A stretch of DNA of 64,000 nt from an uncultured Eubacterium sp. (GTDB lineage: Bacteria; Bacillota; Clostridia; Lachnospirales; Lachnospiraceae): NCBI GenBank assembly GCA_910589665.1, contig CAJUTR010000002.1, positions 150,232-214,231 on the forward strand. The letters run 5' to 3'. Each line of letters starts with the position of its first letter. The stretch's first letter is position 1. Below, piece by piece: positions 50,697 through 59,753 of the stretch. The translations under genes and the position numbers were made by a program. The notes beneath the pieces were generated by a model. That model saw nothing but the letters and a program-made list of their open reading frames with translations. It was not told the DNA's origin and did not search any database.

Positions 50697-52199
50697 GTGA
50701 ACAGTATTGCCAATCGTGTTCGCTCTATAATATACGAGTGGCGCAGTATACTTGGTATGATAGTATGGGATCTGATCGTAGGAATTGCATTTGTCTTTAT
50801 GTTGTACCTTGCCCTGCTGAATGTACAAAGTATGCTGGCGAAGGCTGGGATTATGTTATTAGCGGCTGCTCTCATCTTATTGTCAATAGCGGCAAAGTAT
50901 TTACTTTACTACGGAAAGATGAGACGCGATGACGTGACTGGCGGTTGGAATAAAAAGGAATTTGAGAGGGTTTCCTCCCGATTGCTGAAAGGCGAGGGAG
51001 AGTTTGTCGTTGTTTATGCAAATGTAGACCGGTTTAAACTGATCAATGATGTTTATGGTGATGATGTCGGGGATTATGTTCTGCGCAAGATCCATCAGGT
51101 GATTGATGCCGAGATGCTTCGCTGGGATGAGGTTTCGGGAAGGATCATGGCCGATAATTTTGGAATGATGATGAGGTATCATTCCATGAAAAAACTGGAA
51201 CACCGACTGTCTCGGATCAATGATCAGTTAGCGCTTCTTGAGGATGAAGAAGGCGTGAAATACGGTATTAAGATGTATTTTGGGGTTTATGAGGTAGAGG
51301 ATCGGAACGAAGCGGTTTCCACCATGCTCGAAAAGGCGAATCTGGCCTTGAAAAAGGTGATCCAGACGTCGCAGCATTTGATACATATGGGCGTATATGA
51401 TGAAAAAGAGCGGGAGCAGCTCAGCCGAGAGAAGACATTGGAAACGAAGATGGAACGAGCCTTGAAAAATGGTGAATTTGTTCCGTTTCTTCAGCCGAAG
51501 TACGAACTGGTAAATGAGACGATCGGCGGTGCGGAAGCTTTGGTTCGTTGGTTTGACCCAGTGGAAGGGATGATAGGTCCCAATGAGTTTATCCCTTTGT
51601 TTGAAAAAAATGGATTTGTGGTCGAGTTGGATCTGTATATGTTTGAGCAGGTTTGTAAGATCATTGAGAGGTGGAATAAAAGCGGTTATCGAAATGTGCC
51701 GATTTCAGTTAATATGTCAAGAGGGCATTTTACGATACCCGGTTTTTTTGACCGCTATTTGGAAATTTTGAGCCGGTATGATGTGCCAGCTAATTCGATT
51801 GAGATCGAACTCACGGAATCTTTGTTTTATAACGAGATGTCTATGCTGAACGATCTGATCACTCGGATCCACGATGCAGGGATGCGTTGTTCCATTGATG
51901 ATTTTGGGAGCGGTTATTCTTCCTTGAACATGCTCAAGGATGTGAGGGTGGATGCTCTTAAACTTGATCGTGTTTTCTTTAAAGAAGCAGTTGATGACCA
52001 AAGAGGAAAAAGTGTAGTGAATAGTGTGCTGCACCTTGCGCAGGAACTTGAGTTAAAGACGATTTCCGAAGGCGTTGAGATTCGTTCCCAGGTAGATTAC
52101 CTGAAAGAAATGGATTGCGATTACATACAGGGATTCATTTTTGCCAGGCCGATGTCGGTCGCGGAGTTTGAAAAGATTGCATTTGCGAGCGGACAATAA
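50697..52199 (+). CDS. Membrane GGDEF-EAL protein, likely c-di-GMP phosphodiesterase
   Basis: This 500-residue protein has two membrane helices at the N-terminus (about 20-42 and 44-64), a degenerate GGDEF domain (about 75-220) in which the active loop reads SGRIMADNF instead of GGDEF, and a well-kept EAL domain (about 245-495) with EALVRWF, the IELTES strand, SIDDFGSGYSSL and KLDRVF. It should hydrolyse, not make, cyclic di-GMP. The GGDEF part may bind GTP as a regulator. Start is GTG behind ATAGGAGGCGATA. The PilZ protein at 32.2 kb is a possible reader of the same messenger. Confidence 0.92.
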   Translation: MNSIANRVRSIIYEWRSILGMIVWDLIVGIAFVFMLYLALLNVQSMLAKAGIMLLAAALILLSIAAKYLLYYGKMRRDDVTGGWNKKEFERVSSRLLKGEGEFVVVYANVDRFKLINDVYGDDVGDYVLRKIHQVIDAEMLRWDEVSGRIMADNFGMMMRYHSMKKLEHRLSRINDQLALLEDEEGVKYGIKMYFGVYEVEDRNEAVSTMLEKANLALKKVIQTSQHLIHMGVYDEKEREQLSREKTLETKMERALKNGEFVPFLQPKYELVNETIGGAEALVRWFDPVEGMIGPNEFIPLFEKNGFVVELDLYMFEQVCKIIERWNKSGYRNVPISVNMSRGHFTIPGFFDRYLEILSRYDVPANSIEIELTESLFYNEMSMLNDLITRIHDAGMRCSIDDFGSGYSSLNMLKDVRVDALKLDRVFFKEAVDDQRGKSVVNSVLHLAQELELKTISEGVEIRSQVDYLKEMDCDYIQGFIFARPMSVAEFEKIAFASGQ

Positions 52200-52217
52200 A
52201 AAATTGAAGAAAATAAG

Positions 52218-52254
52218 GAAGAACCCTCATATCTCCTGATCTGGGGGTTCTTCT
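52218..52254. terminator. Bidirectional terminator
   Basis: GAAGAACCC (52218-52226) pairs with GGGTTCTTC (52245-52253) between convergent genes. Confidence 0.8.
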
Positions 52255-52276
52255 TAGTGTGTCGTCCGGCGTACGT

Positions 52277-52675
52277 TTAGAAATAGAGACGCTTGCGGTT
52301 CCGATAGCGGTTGCGCCGGAACAGAATTTCGTTGTATAAAATGATTTCTGCCATCTCCCGTATGTGCGAGTTGTCCATTGGAAATGTATCGGGATCCTCC
52401 TGACTGCACTTTTTTACTATTTTGTGGGCGATCTGCTGCAGTGAGGTTTTATCTGGGTAGGTATCGAACATGAGGCTTCCGTCATATTCGAGCTGGTCGC
52501 ATTCTTCTTCTGCGCGTTCGCGGAGTTTACCGCATAGGCCCGGATATAGATATTTTAGATAGGAATAATCGTTTTCCATTTCCCACAGTTTTTCCGCGCC
52601 AAACACAGGAGAAAGCGATGGTGAGAGGGGCTGCCCGAACCAGTAATCCTGAAAATTTTCTTCAAAATGATTCAT
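52277..52675 (-). CDS. Hypothetical protein
   Basis: This 132-residue soluble acidic protein starts MNHFEENFQDYWFGQPLSPSLS behind AAAGGAATGTTT and ends with an arginine-rich RRNRYRNRKRLYF tail. It is rich in Glu, Tyr and Trp, with predicted helices. No catalytic motif or family is recognised. It lies between two signalling-type genes on the opposite strand. The frame is clean and the codon use ordinary, so I regard it as real. Confidence 0.65.
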   Translation of the reverse strand: MNHFEENFQDYWFGQPLSPSLSPVFGAEKLWEMENDYSYLKYLYPGLCGKLRERAEEECDQLEYDGSLMFDTYPDKTSLQQIAHKIVKKCSQEDPDTFPMDNSHIREMAEIILYNEILFRRNRYRNRKRLYF

Positions 52676-52771
52676 AAACATTCCTTTCGGCCTGTGAATG
52701 CCTGCTCGATCAGTACTCACAGGATTGTTTTCGTGTTACTACTAATATATAGAGAAAAGCGAGAAATGTGA

Positions 52772-52800
52772 TTGCCCTGTTGTCTTAACTGTGATACAAT
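52772..52800 (+). promoter_or_regulatory. Promoter of the 844-residue protein gene
   Basis: TTGCCC (52772-52777) and TACAAT (52795-52800) are 17 nt apart. Confidence 0.65.
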
Positions 52801-52857
52801 AAATTTTAATGGACAAAATAAGTTTTACTGCGGTGGTTAAAAGGAGAGTTTATTTTC

Positions 52858-55392
52858 ATGATAAAATATTTATATAAAGCAGTTGTTCTGTTAGTTTTTT
52901 TTGCCGGAGCGCTTTTTTATTTTGGAAGACAGTTGGAAAGTGATATGTACGAAGAGGGGGTTCAGATCAGCCGGGGAGAGGAAAGTCTTCCCTATCTTAC
53001 GCTTGCATCTCAAAATGTGGAGATGAACCGCTTATATGGGTATAATGGCCCGCTGGATCATAAGATCGTGAGGGAGTCGATCACTCCGCTCGATACTGGC
53101 AAAAAGCTTCAGATTGCGATTCATGATAAAGAAGTCCGGTTGATCAAGATGCGGTACGAGGTCATTGACAAGGACACGGACGAAGTATACTTCACAGGAG
53201 AAATGAATGCGGTCGGGAAGGATACGAAAAAGGTTGAACTTGATCTGGATTACGGGTTTCAGACTAGTACGGAATACATCCTGTCGATCACGGCCACGAC
53301 TGATTCGGGAAGGAAAGTGCATTATTACACCAGATTAAAGTACTATACGCAGGATTCGTTTCTGAAAGAAAAGCTTGCATTTGCCATGCAGTTTCATAAA
53401 GATACATTCAGCAAGTCGAAGGCAGAGCAGTTGGAAGTGTATTTGGAACCAGATGGTACTGCCTCAAATGATTCGCTTGCCACGGTGAATATTAAGTCGA
53501 GCTCCGATCTTATCACATGGGGGAAATTAGCTCCCAAGAAGTTGTCTGAGCCTGTTCCTACAGTGAAAGAGTACAATATGGAAACGGCTTGTTTTCACCT
53601 CAATTATTTTGTAGAGGGGACGACGGCATCCGGGAAAGAAGTGTACCATGTCAATGAATTTTACCGTGTGAGAGTTGCGTCGGGTCACAGTTATTTATTG
53701 AACTTTGAGCGGACACTGGAAGCTGAGTATGATCCAAAGTTTACGAGTGTGCAGAAAAACCAGTTAAAAATAGGAATTACGAATGACGAAAATATGGATA
53801 CGCTCGTGTGTGAAAAGACGAAACAGCTCTTTTTTGAACGGGCGGGAAATCTGTATTGTTATGATATGGATCAGGAAAAAAATAAGATCACGAAGCTGTA
53901 TTCTTCTTTTTCCGAGAATGCGTCCTATGAATATCGACAGGGAAGCGGCCAGAGGATTCGTCTTCTGAAAACGGATGAGGAGGGGAACCTGTACTTTGCC
54001 GTATATGGATATTTTCCAAGAGGGCAGTACGAGGGGAAGGTAGCTATTGTATTATATGAATATGTAAAACAGACGAGCGAGCTAAACGAGCTGGTCTATC
54101 TACCGATGGACACGACGTATGAGCAGTTAAAACAGGATTTTAACGATTACGGCTATGTCAGCAGTCGAAATGTATACTATTTCATCGTAGCAAACGTGGT
54201 TTATTCGTATAATATGGAATCCAGAAGGCTGACCAAAATTGCGGAAAATATTACAGATACGGGTTTTAAGATCATCAAAAAGAGCCATTGTTTTGTCTGG
54301 TCAGATTCACAAGACAATGGGTATGGAGATAACCTCACGGTATTTAACCTGGAGAACGAGGAGAAAGTTCTGATCCCGAAAAGCAAGGAAGGGGAATATA
54401 TCCGGTTGTTCGATGTGATCAATGAAAATGTAGTATACGGCTATGTAAGAAAGAATGATATTGTAAGTACGACAGCCGGGGAGCCGCTGGTCCCGTGCTA
54501 TAAACTTGTTATCGCAGATGCAACAGGTAAACAAGTGAAAAAGACTTACAGTAGTAAAAAGCAGTATGTCACGAACGTAACAGTAGAAGGGAACGTTATG
54601 ACTCTTTCACGGGTAAAACGGCTGGGAAACAAGAAGTTTCAGCGCATTGCGGATGACAGCATCCTGAACCAGACCGAGGAAGAAACGTCGGTGTATACCC
54701 TGAAACCCCGCGTTACTTCGGGGACGCTGACCGAATGGTATATCGGGTTTCCGCCTACGTTCGTCATTGCTGAGGTGCCGGCGTATGACGTTGCCGGAGA
54801 TGTACTGGTAACAAGCGGGCGATCGGTACATTTGGATGAGGTAAAAGTGCCGAAGTATTATGTCTATGCGTTAGGAAAGATCACGGGTTCCTATGAAGAC
54901 CCAGCTGAGGCGATCCGCAAAGCGGATGAGCAGATGGGAGTGGTCGTTTCCGGAAGCCATTTGGTGGTGTGGGAGAGGAGCGGAAGTTTTCTGATGAATA
55001 GTATCGCCGGTCTGGAAATGCAGGAAGCTACCTCAAAAGTATCGAATCTGGCGGCTTGCGCGTATATGGTACTAAAAGCAGATCATTTTTCAGTCGACGC
55101 TCAGAAGATGTCAGCGAAAAATCGCTCTTTGTATGAGATGCTTGGGCAGTATATGGACGAGCCGGTAAATCTGACCGGATTAACATTAGAACAGGTACTA
55201 TATTTTGTAAGCAGCGGAAAATATGTAATCGGTATGACTGGGAAATCCACGGCTGTCGTTATTTGCGGATATGATACGAAAACGGTTTCGACTTATAATC
55301 CGGCGAATGGAAAGAAGGAAACAAAATCCAGGGCAGAGATGGAGAAGATCTTCCATGATGCCGGGGATAAGTATGTGTCTTATTTGAAATAG
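52858..55392 (+). CDS. Large membrane-anchored extracellular protein with propeller-like and C39-like parts
   Basis: This 844-residue protein has an N-terminal membrane anchor (about 4-22). A beta-rich part (about 90-310) is followed by repeated blade-like segments (about 320-640; LFFERAGNLYCYDMD, NLYFAVYGYF, VYSYNMESRRLTKIAEN) suggesting a beta-propeller. The last about 110 residues resemble a C39-type peptidase fold (AACAYMVLKADHF, then TAVVICGYDTKTVSTYNPANG), but threonine stands where the catalytic histidine of AVVVxGYD-type motifs is expected, so it may be inactive. It heads an apparent unit with cdd and an RsmF-like gene. The function is unknown. Confidence 0.75.
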   Translation: MIKYLYKAVVLLVFFAGALFYFGRQLESDMYEEGVQISRGEESLPYLTLASQNVEMNRLYGYNGPLDHKIVRESITPLDTGKKLQIAIHDKEVRLIKMRYEVIDKDTDEVYFTGEMNAVGKDTKKVELDLDYGFQTSTEYILSITATTDSGRKVHYYTRLKYYTQDSFLKEKLAFAMQFHKDTFSKSKAEQLEVYLEPDGTASNDSLATVNIKSSSDLITWGKLAPKKLSEPVPTVKEYNMETACFHLNYFVEGTTASGKEVYHVNEFYRVRVASGHSYLLNFERTLEAEYDPKFTSVQKNQLKIGITNDENMDTLVCEKTKQLFFERAGNLYCYDMDQEKNKITKLYSSFSENASYEYRQGSGQRIRLLKTDEEGNLYFAVYGYFPRGQYEGKVAIVLYEYVKQTSELNELVYLPMDTTYEQLKQDFNDYGYVSSRNVYYFIVANVVYSYNMESRRLTKIAENITDTGFKIIKKSHCFVWSDSQDNGYGDNLTVFNLENEEKVLIPKSKEGEYIRLFDVINENVVYGYVRKNDIVSTTAGEPLVPCYKLVIADATGKQVKKTYSSKKQYVTNVTVEGNVMTLSRVKRLGNKKFQRIADDSILNQTEEETSVYTLKPRVTSGTLTEWYIGFPPTFVIAEVPAYDVAGDVLVTSGRSVHLDEVKVPKYYVYALGKITGSYEDPAEAIRKADEQMGVVVSGSHLVVWERSGSFLMNSIAGLEMQEATSKVSNLAACAYMVLKADHFSVDAQKMSAKNRSLYEMLGQYMDEPVNLTGLTLEQVLYFVSSGKYVIGMTGKSTAVVICGYDTKTVSTYNPANGKKETKSRAEMEKIFHDAGDKYVSYLK

Positions 55393-55425
55393 AGGGATCA
55401 AGAATGGCAGAAGTGAGGGGATAGT

Positions 55426-55854
55426 ATGGAGGAGCAAGTGAGAAAAAGATATCAAATATCAGATCTGATCGAGACTGCGATACGGGCAAGGGAAGGGGCT
55501 TACTGCCCGTATTCCGGTTTTGCCGTAGGCGCTGCATTGCTGGCAAAGGATGGAAGTGTATATACGGGCTGCAATATTGAGAATGCCGCCTTTTCTCCGT
55601 CCTGCTGTGCGGAGAGAGTAGCGTTTTTCAAGGCAGTTAGCAGTGGTGTGACAGAGTTTGAGCGGATCGTGGTCGTGGGAGGCAAACAGGGAGAGGATAT
55701 GGTGGAAACCACTCCGTGCGGCGTATGTCTGCAGGTTATGCTGGAATTCTGCGATCCGGATACGTTTGAGGTTGTTTCCGCGCGGACGACTGGCGAATAC
55801 GGGGTGAGGCGGCTGACGGAACTCTTGCCCTATGGTTTCCGGCTGAGAGATTGA
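55426..55854 (+). CDS. cdd: Cytidine deaminase
   Basis: This 142-residue zinc enzyme converts cytidine/deoxycytidine to uridine/deoxyuridine in pyrimidine salvage. The signature CAERVAFF provides one Zn ligand and the catalytic Glu, and TPCGVCLQVM gives the other two cysteines. The substrate segment CPYSGFAVGAAL is intact. A GTGAGGGGATAGT stretch precedes the start. Confidence 0.96.
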   Translation: MEEQVRKRYQISDLIETAIRAREGAYCPYSGFAVGAALLAKDGSVYTGCNIENAAFSPSCCAERVAFFKAVSSGVTEFERIVVVGGKQGEDMVETTPCGVCLQVMLEFCDPDTFEVVSARTTGEYGVRRLTELLPYGFRLRD

Positions 55855-55882
55855 TCTACCGTTTGAGAAAGGAATGCAGGAG

Positions 55883-57322
55883 ATGGAATTACCGCAGAAG
55901 TTTTGTGATGAAATGAAGCGTATACTGGGAGAGGAATACGAAGCGTACCGTTCTTCCATGAATGAGCGCCGGAGATTTGGCCTTCGGGTGAATACTGCCA
56001 AAATCTCTGTGGAAAAATTTGAGAAGATATGCCCATTTGCGATTAAGAAAATTCCCTATATCGAAAATGGGTTTTATTATGAAGAGGGAGCGCAGCCGTC
56101 CAAACATCCGTACTATTTTGCTGGATTGTACTATTTGCAGGATCCGAGTGCGATGACGCCGGCATCCAGGCTGCCGGTCGAGAAAGGGGAGGCTGTACTT
56201 GACCTGTGCGCGGCCCCGGGAGGGAAAGCCACCGAATTGGCAGCAAAACTCGGTGGAACCGGACTGCTTGTCGCGAACGATATCAGCAGCAAGCGGGCGA
56301 AGGCATTACTGAAAAATATAGAACTGTTTGGCGTGGAAAACAGTCTGATCGTGACGGAGTATCCGGCGAAACTCAGGCAGTTTTTCACGGGTTTTTTCGA
56401 TAAGATCCTCATTGATGCGCCCTGTTCCGGAGAAGGAATGTTCCGCAAAGATCCGTCCATGGTGAAGGCGTGGGAACAGAACGGGCCGGAATTTTACAGT
56501 AAACTCCAAAGGGAGATTCTGGAACAGGCGCTGCCGATGTTGAAGGATGGGGGGATGCTTTTGTATTCCACCTGTACGTTTTCGCCGTTGGAAGATGAGG
56601 GAATGGTCGAGTATGTATTATCTCTGGACGAGAGGATGGAACTCGTGGAGATGGCGGGGTACGCGGGGTTTGCAGCAGGTAATCCGCACCTGATCGGCAG
56701 TGATAACAAGGAAATAGAGAAATGTGTGCGGATGTTTCCACACCGGCTGGATGGCGAGGGGCATTTTCTCGCGCTGTTCCGCTGTGGGAAAGAACGGCAG
56801 CGCCACTTGGGAGACGGGGGAAACGATGTCAGACAGAGCAGCCATGGCAGACGAGGCAGCCACGACAGACGGAGCGGTATGCGGAAAGAAGAGCAGGAGT
56901 TATTTGAAGTTTTTGCCAAGAACTTAAACCGTAAATTTGCGTGTGAACACATTGAGAGCAAAAATGGGATGATTTACTATATGCCGGAGGAAATGCCAGA
57001 AGTGCTGGGACTTCGATTTTTGCGGAGCGGACTTTTTTTAGGAGAGATAAAGAAAAAGCGCTTTGAACCGAGTCAGTCACTCGCGATGGCGCTGTGTGCT
57101 GAGGAGTATCAAAAAGTGATCAATCTGTCCGTAGATGACGACAGAGTATTTCGCTATCTGAAAGGAGAGACGCTCGTGTTTGGCGAGGAAGATACCGTAG
57201 AGACAGGGAAGCAGTCGGGAGGATATGTTCTCGTATGTGTGGACGGGTATCCGCTAGGCTGGGGAAAATTAACCGGTAGTACGCTGAAAAATAAATATCA
57301 CCCTGGCTGGCGGCTCCTGTGA
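55883..57322 (+). CDS. RsmF/YebU-like 16S rRNA m5C methyltransferase
   Basis: This 479-residue SAM-dependent methylase is of the NOL1/NOP2/Sun class. The SAM site is LDLCAAPGGKATELAAKL, the first catalytic Cys is in DAPCSGEGMFRKDP, and the second is in LYSTCTFSPLEDEGMV. The C-terminal extension (about 340-479) is a PUA-like region as in RsmF. Between the two is an Arg/Gly/His/Asp-rich insert (about 295-335). I start it at MELPQK, 9 nt after AAAGGA; an ATG three codons upstream abuts that site. It probably methylates 16S rRNA in the decoding area. Confidence 0.92.
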   Translation: MELPQKFCDEMKRILGEEYEAYRSSMNERRRFGLRVNTAKISVEKFEKICPFAIKKIPYIENGFYYEEGAQPSKHPYYFAGLYYLQDPSAMTPASRLPVEKGEAVLDLCAAPGGKATELAAKLGGTGLLVANDISSKRAKALLKNIELFGVENSLIVTEYPAKLRQFFTGFFDKILIDAPCSGEGMFRKDPSMVKAWEQNGPEFYSKLQREILEQALPMLKDGGMLLYSTCTFSPLEDEGMVEYVLSLDERMELVEMAGYAGFAAGNPHLIGSDNKEIEKCVRMFPHRLDGEGHFLALFRCGKERQRHLGDGGNDVRQSSHGRRGSHDRRSGMRKEEQELFEVFAKNLNRKFACEHIESKNGMIYYMPEEMPEVLGLRFLRSGLFLGEIKKKRFEPSQSLAMALCAEEYQKVINLSVDDDRVFRYLKGETLVFGEEDTVETGKQSGGYVLVCVDGYPLGWGKLTGSTLKNKYHPGWRLL

Positions 57323-57340
57323 GAATGAAAAAGAAAGTTT

Positions 57341-57691
57341 GATGTCATGATGCTCGAAAGTGTCATACGATTTCTGCTGGATCATCTGGGAAACCAGCTG
57401 TCGACGAAGAAGATCAGCGATACGATGACGTCAAATGGGAGGAAAATAAATGTGAGAACCGTGGAGTCAGATCGATTTTGTGGCAAGGGATGAAATGGGA
57501 CTGAAGTACGTACAGGTTGCGGCGACGGTTCGGTATGAGAAAACGCTGGAGAGAGAACTAAGGCCTTTGCAGAAGATCCAAGAAAATACCCAAAATGTAT
57601 CTTGACGCTGGATATGGATCCGATTGCCGATTACGAGGGGATCCGAAGGATCAATGTATTGGATTATCTTTTGCGCAAAGTGGAGATATAG
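57341..57691 (+). pseudogene. Remnant of a DUF4143-type AAA ATPase
   Basis: Three pieces in different frames read in order: MLESVIRFLLDHLGNQLSTKKISDTMTSNGRKINV, then VDFVARDE-type DFVARDEMGLKYVQVAATVRYEKTLERELRPLQKIQ, then CILTLDMDPIADYEGIRRINVLDYLL to a TAG at 57691. These match the C-terminal half of ATP-binding proteins with DUF4143, with a large internal deletion after RTVES and frameshifts. The N-terminal ATPase half is absent. It is a clear decayed copy. Confidence 0.78.
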
Positions 57692-57777
57692 CGAAACGGC
57701 AGGAAGCAGTTGACTTTTTTCCATAATTTTTATAAAATGATGTTAAAGATTAAGAAGGAAAGGAAACAGAAGTCAGA

Positions 57778-58260
57778 ATGAAGGATGAAGTGTTGGAACT
57801 GGATGTGCAGCTCGATAAAAAGACGCTGGACCGCTTTCTTTTAAGAAATAACTTTTTGCGCGCGGGCGGTGTGATCGGAATATTGATCAGTTTGGCGGCT
57901 ATCGTTGGCTTGCTCTTGTTTTGGAAATATTTTGCCAGTTCCCAGCGGGTCATTTTGATCTTTCTAGGACTGATGTTTACGGTGATCCAGCCTCTCACGC
58001 TTTTAATGAAAGGACGCAGCCAGTTAAAAACAGGGGCATTTCGAAAACCGTTCCACTATACATTTACCCAAACGGGCATGTCTGTGGAAAATATGGCCGG
58101 AACGGTGGAAGTGAAGTGGAGTGACATGCGAAAAGTGATCGTAACGAAAGAGGCGATGTATCTGTATATGAATGCAGTTTCCGCGTTTATCATACCCAGA
58201 CAGGCGTGTGGGGACAATTATGTCAGGCTGGCAAAGATCGTCGAGGAGATGCGGAAATGA
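57778..58260 (+). CDS. YcxB-like membrane protein
   Basis: This 160-residue protein has two transmembrane helices (about 30-52 and 58-76) and a C-terminal PH-like YcxB domain with HYTFTQTGMSVENMAGTVEVKWSDMRKVIVTKEAMYLYM and a final FIIPRQA segment. The role of the family is not defined. The gene overlaps tsaE by an ATGA junction. Confidence 0.85.
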   Translation: MKDEVLELDVQLDKKTLDRFLLRNNFLRAGGVIGILISLAAIVGLLLFWKYFASSQRVILIFLGLMFTVIQPLTLLMKGRSQLKTGAFRKPFHYTFTQTGMSVENMAGTVEVKWSDMRKVIVTKEAMYLYMNAVSAFIIPRQACGDNYVRLAKIVEEMRK

Positions 58261-58682
58261 TAAAGGAAAGTCGTGGAGAGCAGGAGACATTGGCATTTGG
58301 TAAACAAATGGGAATGAGTGCGCAGCCGGGAGAAATCTATCTGTTAGACGGGGACCTCGGCGTGGGAAAAACGGTTTTTACGAAAGGATTTGCAGAGGGG
58401 CTTGGTATCAGCGAGCCTGTTACCAGTCCTACGTTTACGCTGATTCAGGAATACGGAGAGGGAAGGATTCCTTTTTATCATTTTGATGTGTACCGCATCG
58501 CGGATGTGGAGGAGATGTACGATCTCGGGTATGAGGAGTATCTGTTTGGGGAGGGGGTCTGCCTGATCGAGTGGGCGTCCCGGATCAGCGAGATCCTGCC
58601 AAAACATTGTATCCATATATCAATCGAGAAAGATCTAGGGAAGGGGTTTGATTACCGGAAGCTAACGGTTGCGTATCCCTAG
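58257..58682 (+). CDS. tsaE: tRNA t6A synthesis ATPase TsaE
   Basis: This 141-residue P-loop protein has Walker A GDLGVGKTVFTKGF, the SPTFTLIQEY switch-like block, FYHFDVYRI, and the late LIEWASRISEILP. TsaE works with TsaB and TsaD to make N6-threonylcarbamoyl adenosine on ANN-decoding tRNAs. The start at 58257 overlaps the previous stop, with GAGGAGATG upstream. TsaB follows after 25 nt. Confidence 0.95.
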   Translation: MIKESRGEQETLAFGKQMGMSAQPGEIYLLDGDLGVGKTVFTKGFAEGLGISEPVTSPTFTLIQEYGEGRIPFYHFDVYRIADVEEMYDLGYEEYLFGEGVCLIEWASRISEILPKHCIHISIEKDLGKGFDYRKLTVAYP

Positions 58683-58707
58683 CAGCCCTTTTTAGAAAGG
58701 AACGGAA

Positions 58708-59400
58708 ATGAAAATATTGAGTATAGACAGTTCCGGCCTGGTGGCAGCTGCGGCGCTCGTGTCGGACGGAATGCTGGTCGGTGAGTATACCATTCACAAT
58801 AAGAAGACACATTCGCAGACGCTTCTTCCGATGATAGTGGATATGATACAGATGGCAGAGATAGAACTGAAAGAATTGGACTGTGTAGCTGTATCGGCTG
58901 GCCCGGGATCGTTCACCGGACTTCGTATCGGAGCGTCTACGGCAAAAGGCATCGCATGGACACTGGGGATCCCGATCGTGCCGGTGTCTTCACTCATGGG
59001 ACTGGCAGCAAATGTTTCCGAGCGCGGCGTCGTCGTATGTCCGATCATGGATGCCAGAAGAGGACAGGTATATTATGGAATATACCGCTCGGCGCAGGGT
59101 CTCCCGGAGGTGTTGGGGGAACCAGCCGTGGCTGCTGTGGAGACGGTTGTGGAGAAGATCAACGAGATCGGTGAGCGGACGATTTTTTTGGGAGATGGTG
59201 TTCCGGTTTTTGAGCAGGTGATCCGAGAGAACGCAAGCGTGGAGGTTTGTTTTGCCGATGCGGCAGACCGCTACCAGAGAGGGGCGAGCGTGGCTAGGAT
59301 TGGCGGTCTTTTGTTTGAAAAGGGAGCCTATGTGACTGCGGCGGATTTTGCGCCGGTCTATTTGAGAAAATCACAGGCAGAACGGGAGCGCGAGGAATAA
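58708..59400 (+). CDS. tsaB: tRNA t6A synthesis scaffold TsaB
   Basis: This 230-residue ASKHA-fold protein begins MKILSIDSSG and has the signature VSAGPGSFTGLRIGASTAKGIAW. It dimerises with TsaD and is regulatory, not catalytic. AGAAAGGAACGGAA precedes the start. The rimI acetyltransferase that often follows tsaB is absent. The C-terminus ends in a charged QAEREREE tail. Confidence 0.95.
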   Translation: MKILSIDSSGLVAAAALVSDGMLVGEYTIHNKKTHSQTLLPMIVDMIQMAEIELKELDCVAVSAGPGSFTGLRIGASTAKGIAWTLGIPIVPVSSLMGLAANVSERGVVVCPIMDARRGQVYYGIYRSAQGLPEVLGEPAVAAVETVVEKINEIGERTIFLGDGVPVFEQVIRENASVEVCFADAADRYQRGASVARIGGLLFEKGAYVTAADFAPVYLRKSQAEREREE

Positions 59401-59489
59401 TGTAGAGGTTTTTCCTGTTTTTACAACTGGAAAAAAAGCGTAGAATTCATTATAATAGAAGAAAATGATTTCAAAGGATGGCGAGGATT

Positions 59490-59714
59490 ATGGAAAAACA
59501 AAAGGTTTTGTGTAATAAATGCGGCAGGGAATTGAAACAGATCAATGGAATCTTGCATGAAGATGGGCTTTTTGTGAGAAAAGACTGGGGGTTTTTTTCG
59601 GAAAAGGATCTGCAGATCCACAGATTTAATCTTTGTGAGGCCTGTTATGATGTGCTGATCGGGCAATTTACGATTCCTGTCGCAGTGGAGGATAAAGAGG
59701 CCGCTTTGGATTGA
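59490..59714 (+). CDS. Small zinc-ribbon-like protein
   Basis: This protein of about 74 residues has CNKCGREL near the start and CEACYDVL later, two CxxC pairs that could hold one zinc ion, separated by an acidic/aromatic segment KDWGFFSEKDLQIHRFNL. The start at MEKQK (59490) or four codons earlier at 59478 cannot be decided; GAGG lies only 3 nt before the former. The family is not recognised. It sits between tsaB and rnz in the same direction. Confidence 0.65.
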   Translation: MEKQKVLCNKCGRELKQINGILHEDGLFVRKDWGFFSEKDLQIHRFNLCEACYDVLIGQFTIPVAVEDKEAALD

Positions 59715-59753
59715 TGTTGATGCGCATGGTCGTGCGCAGGAATGGAGTTATGA

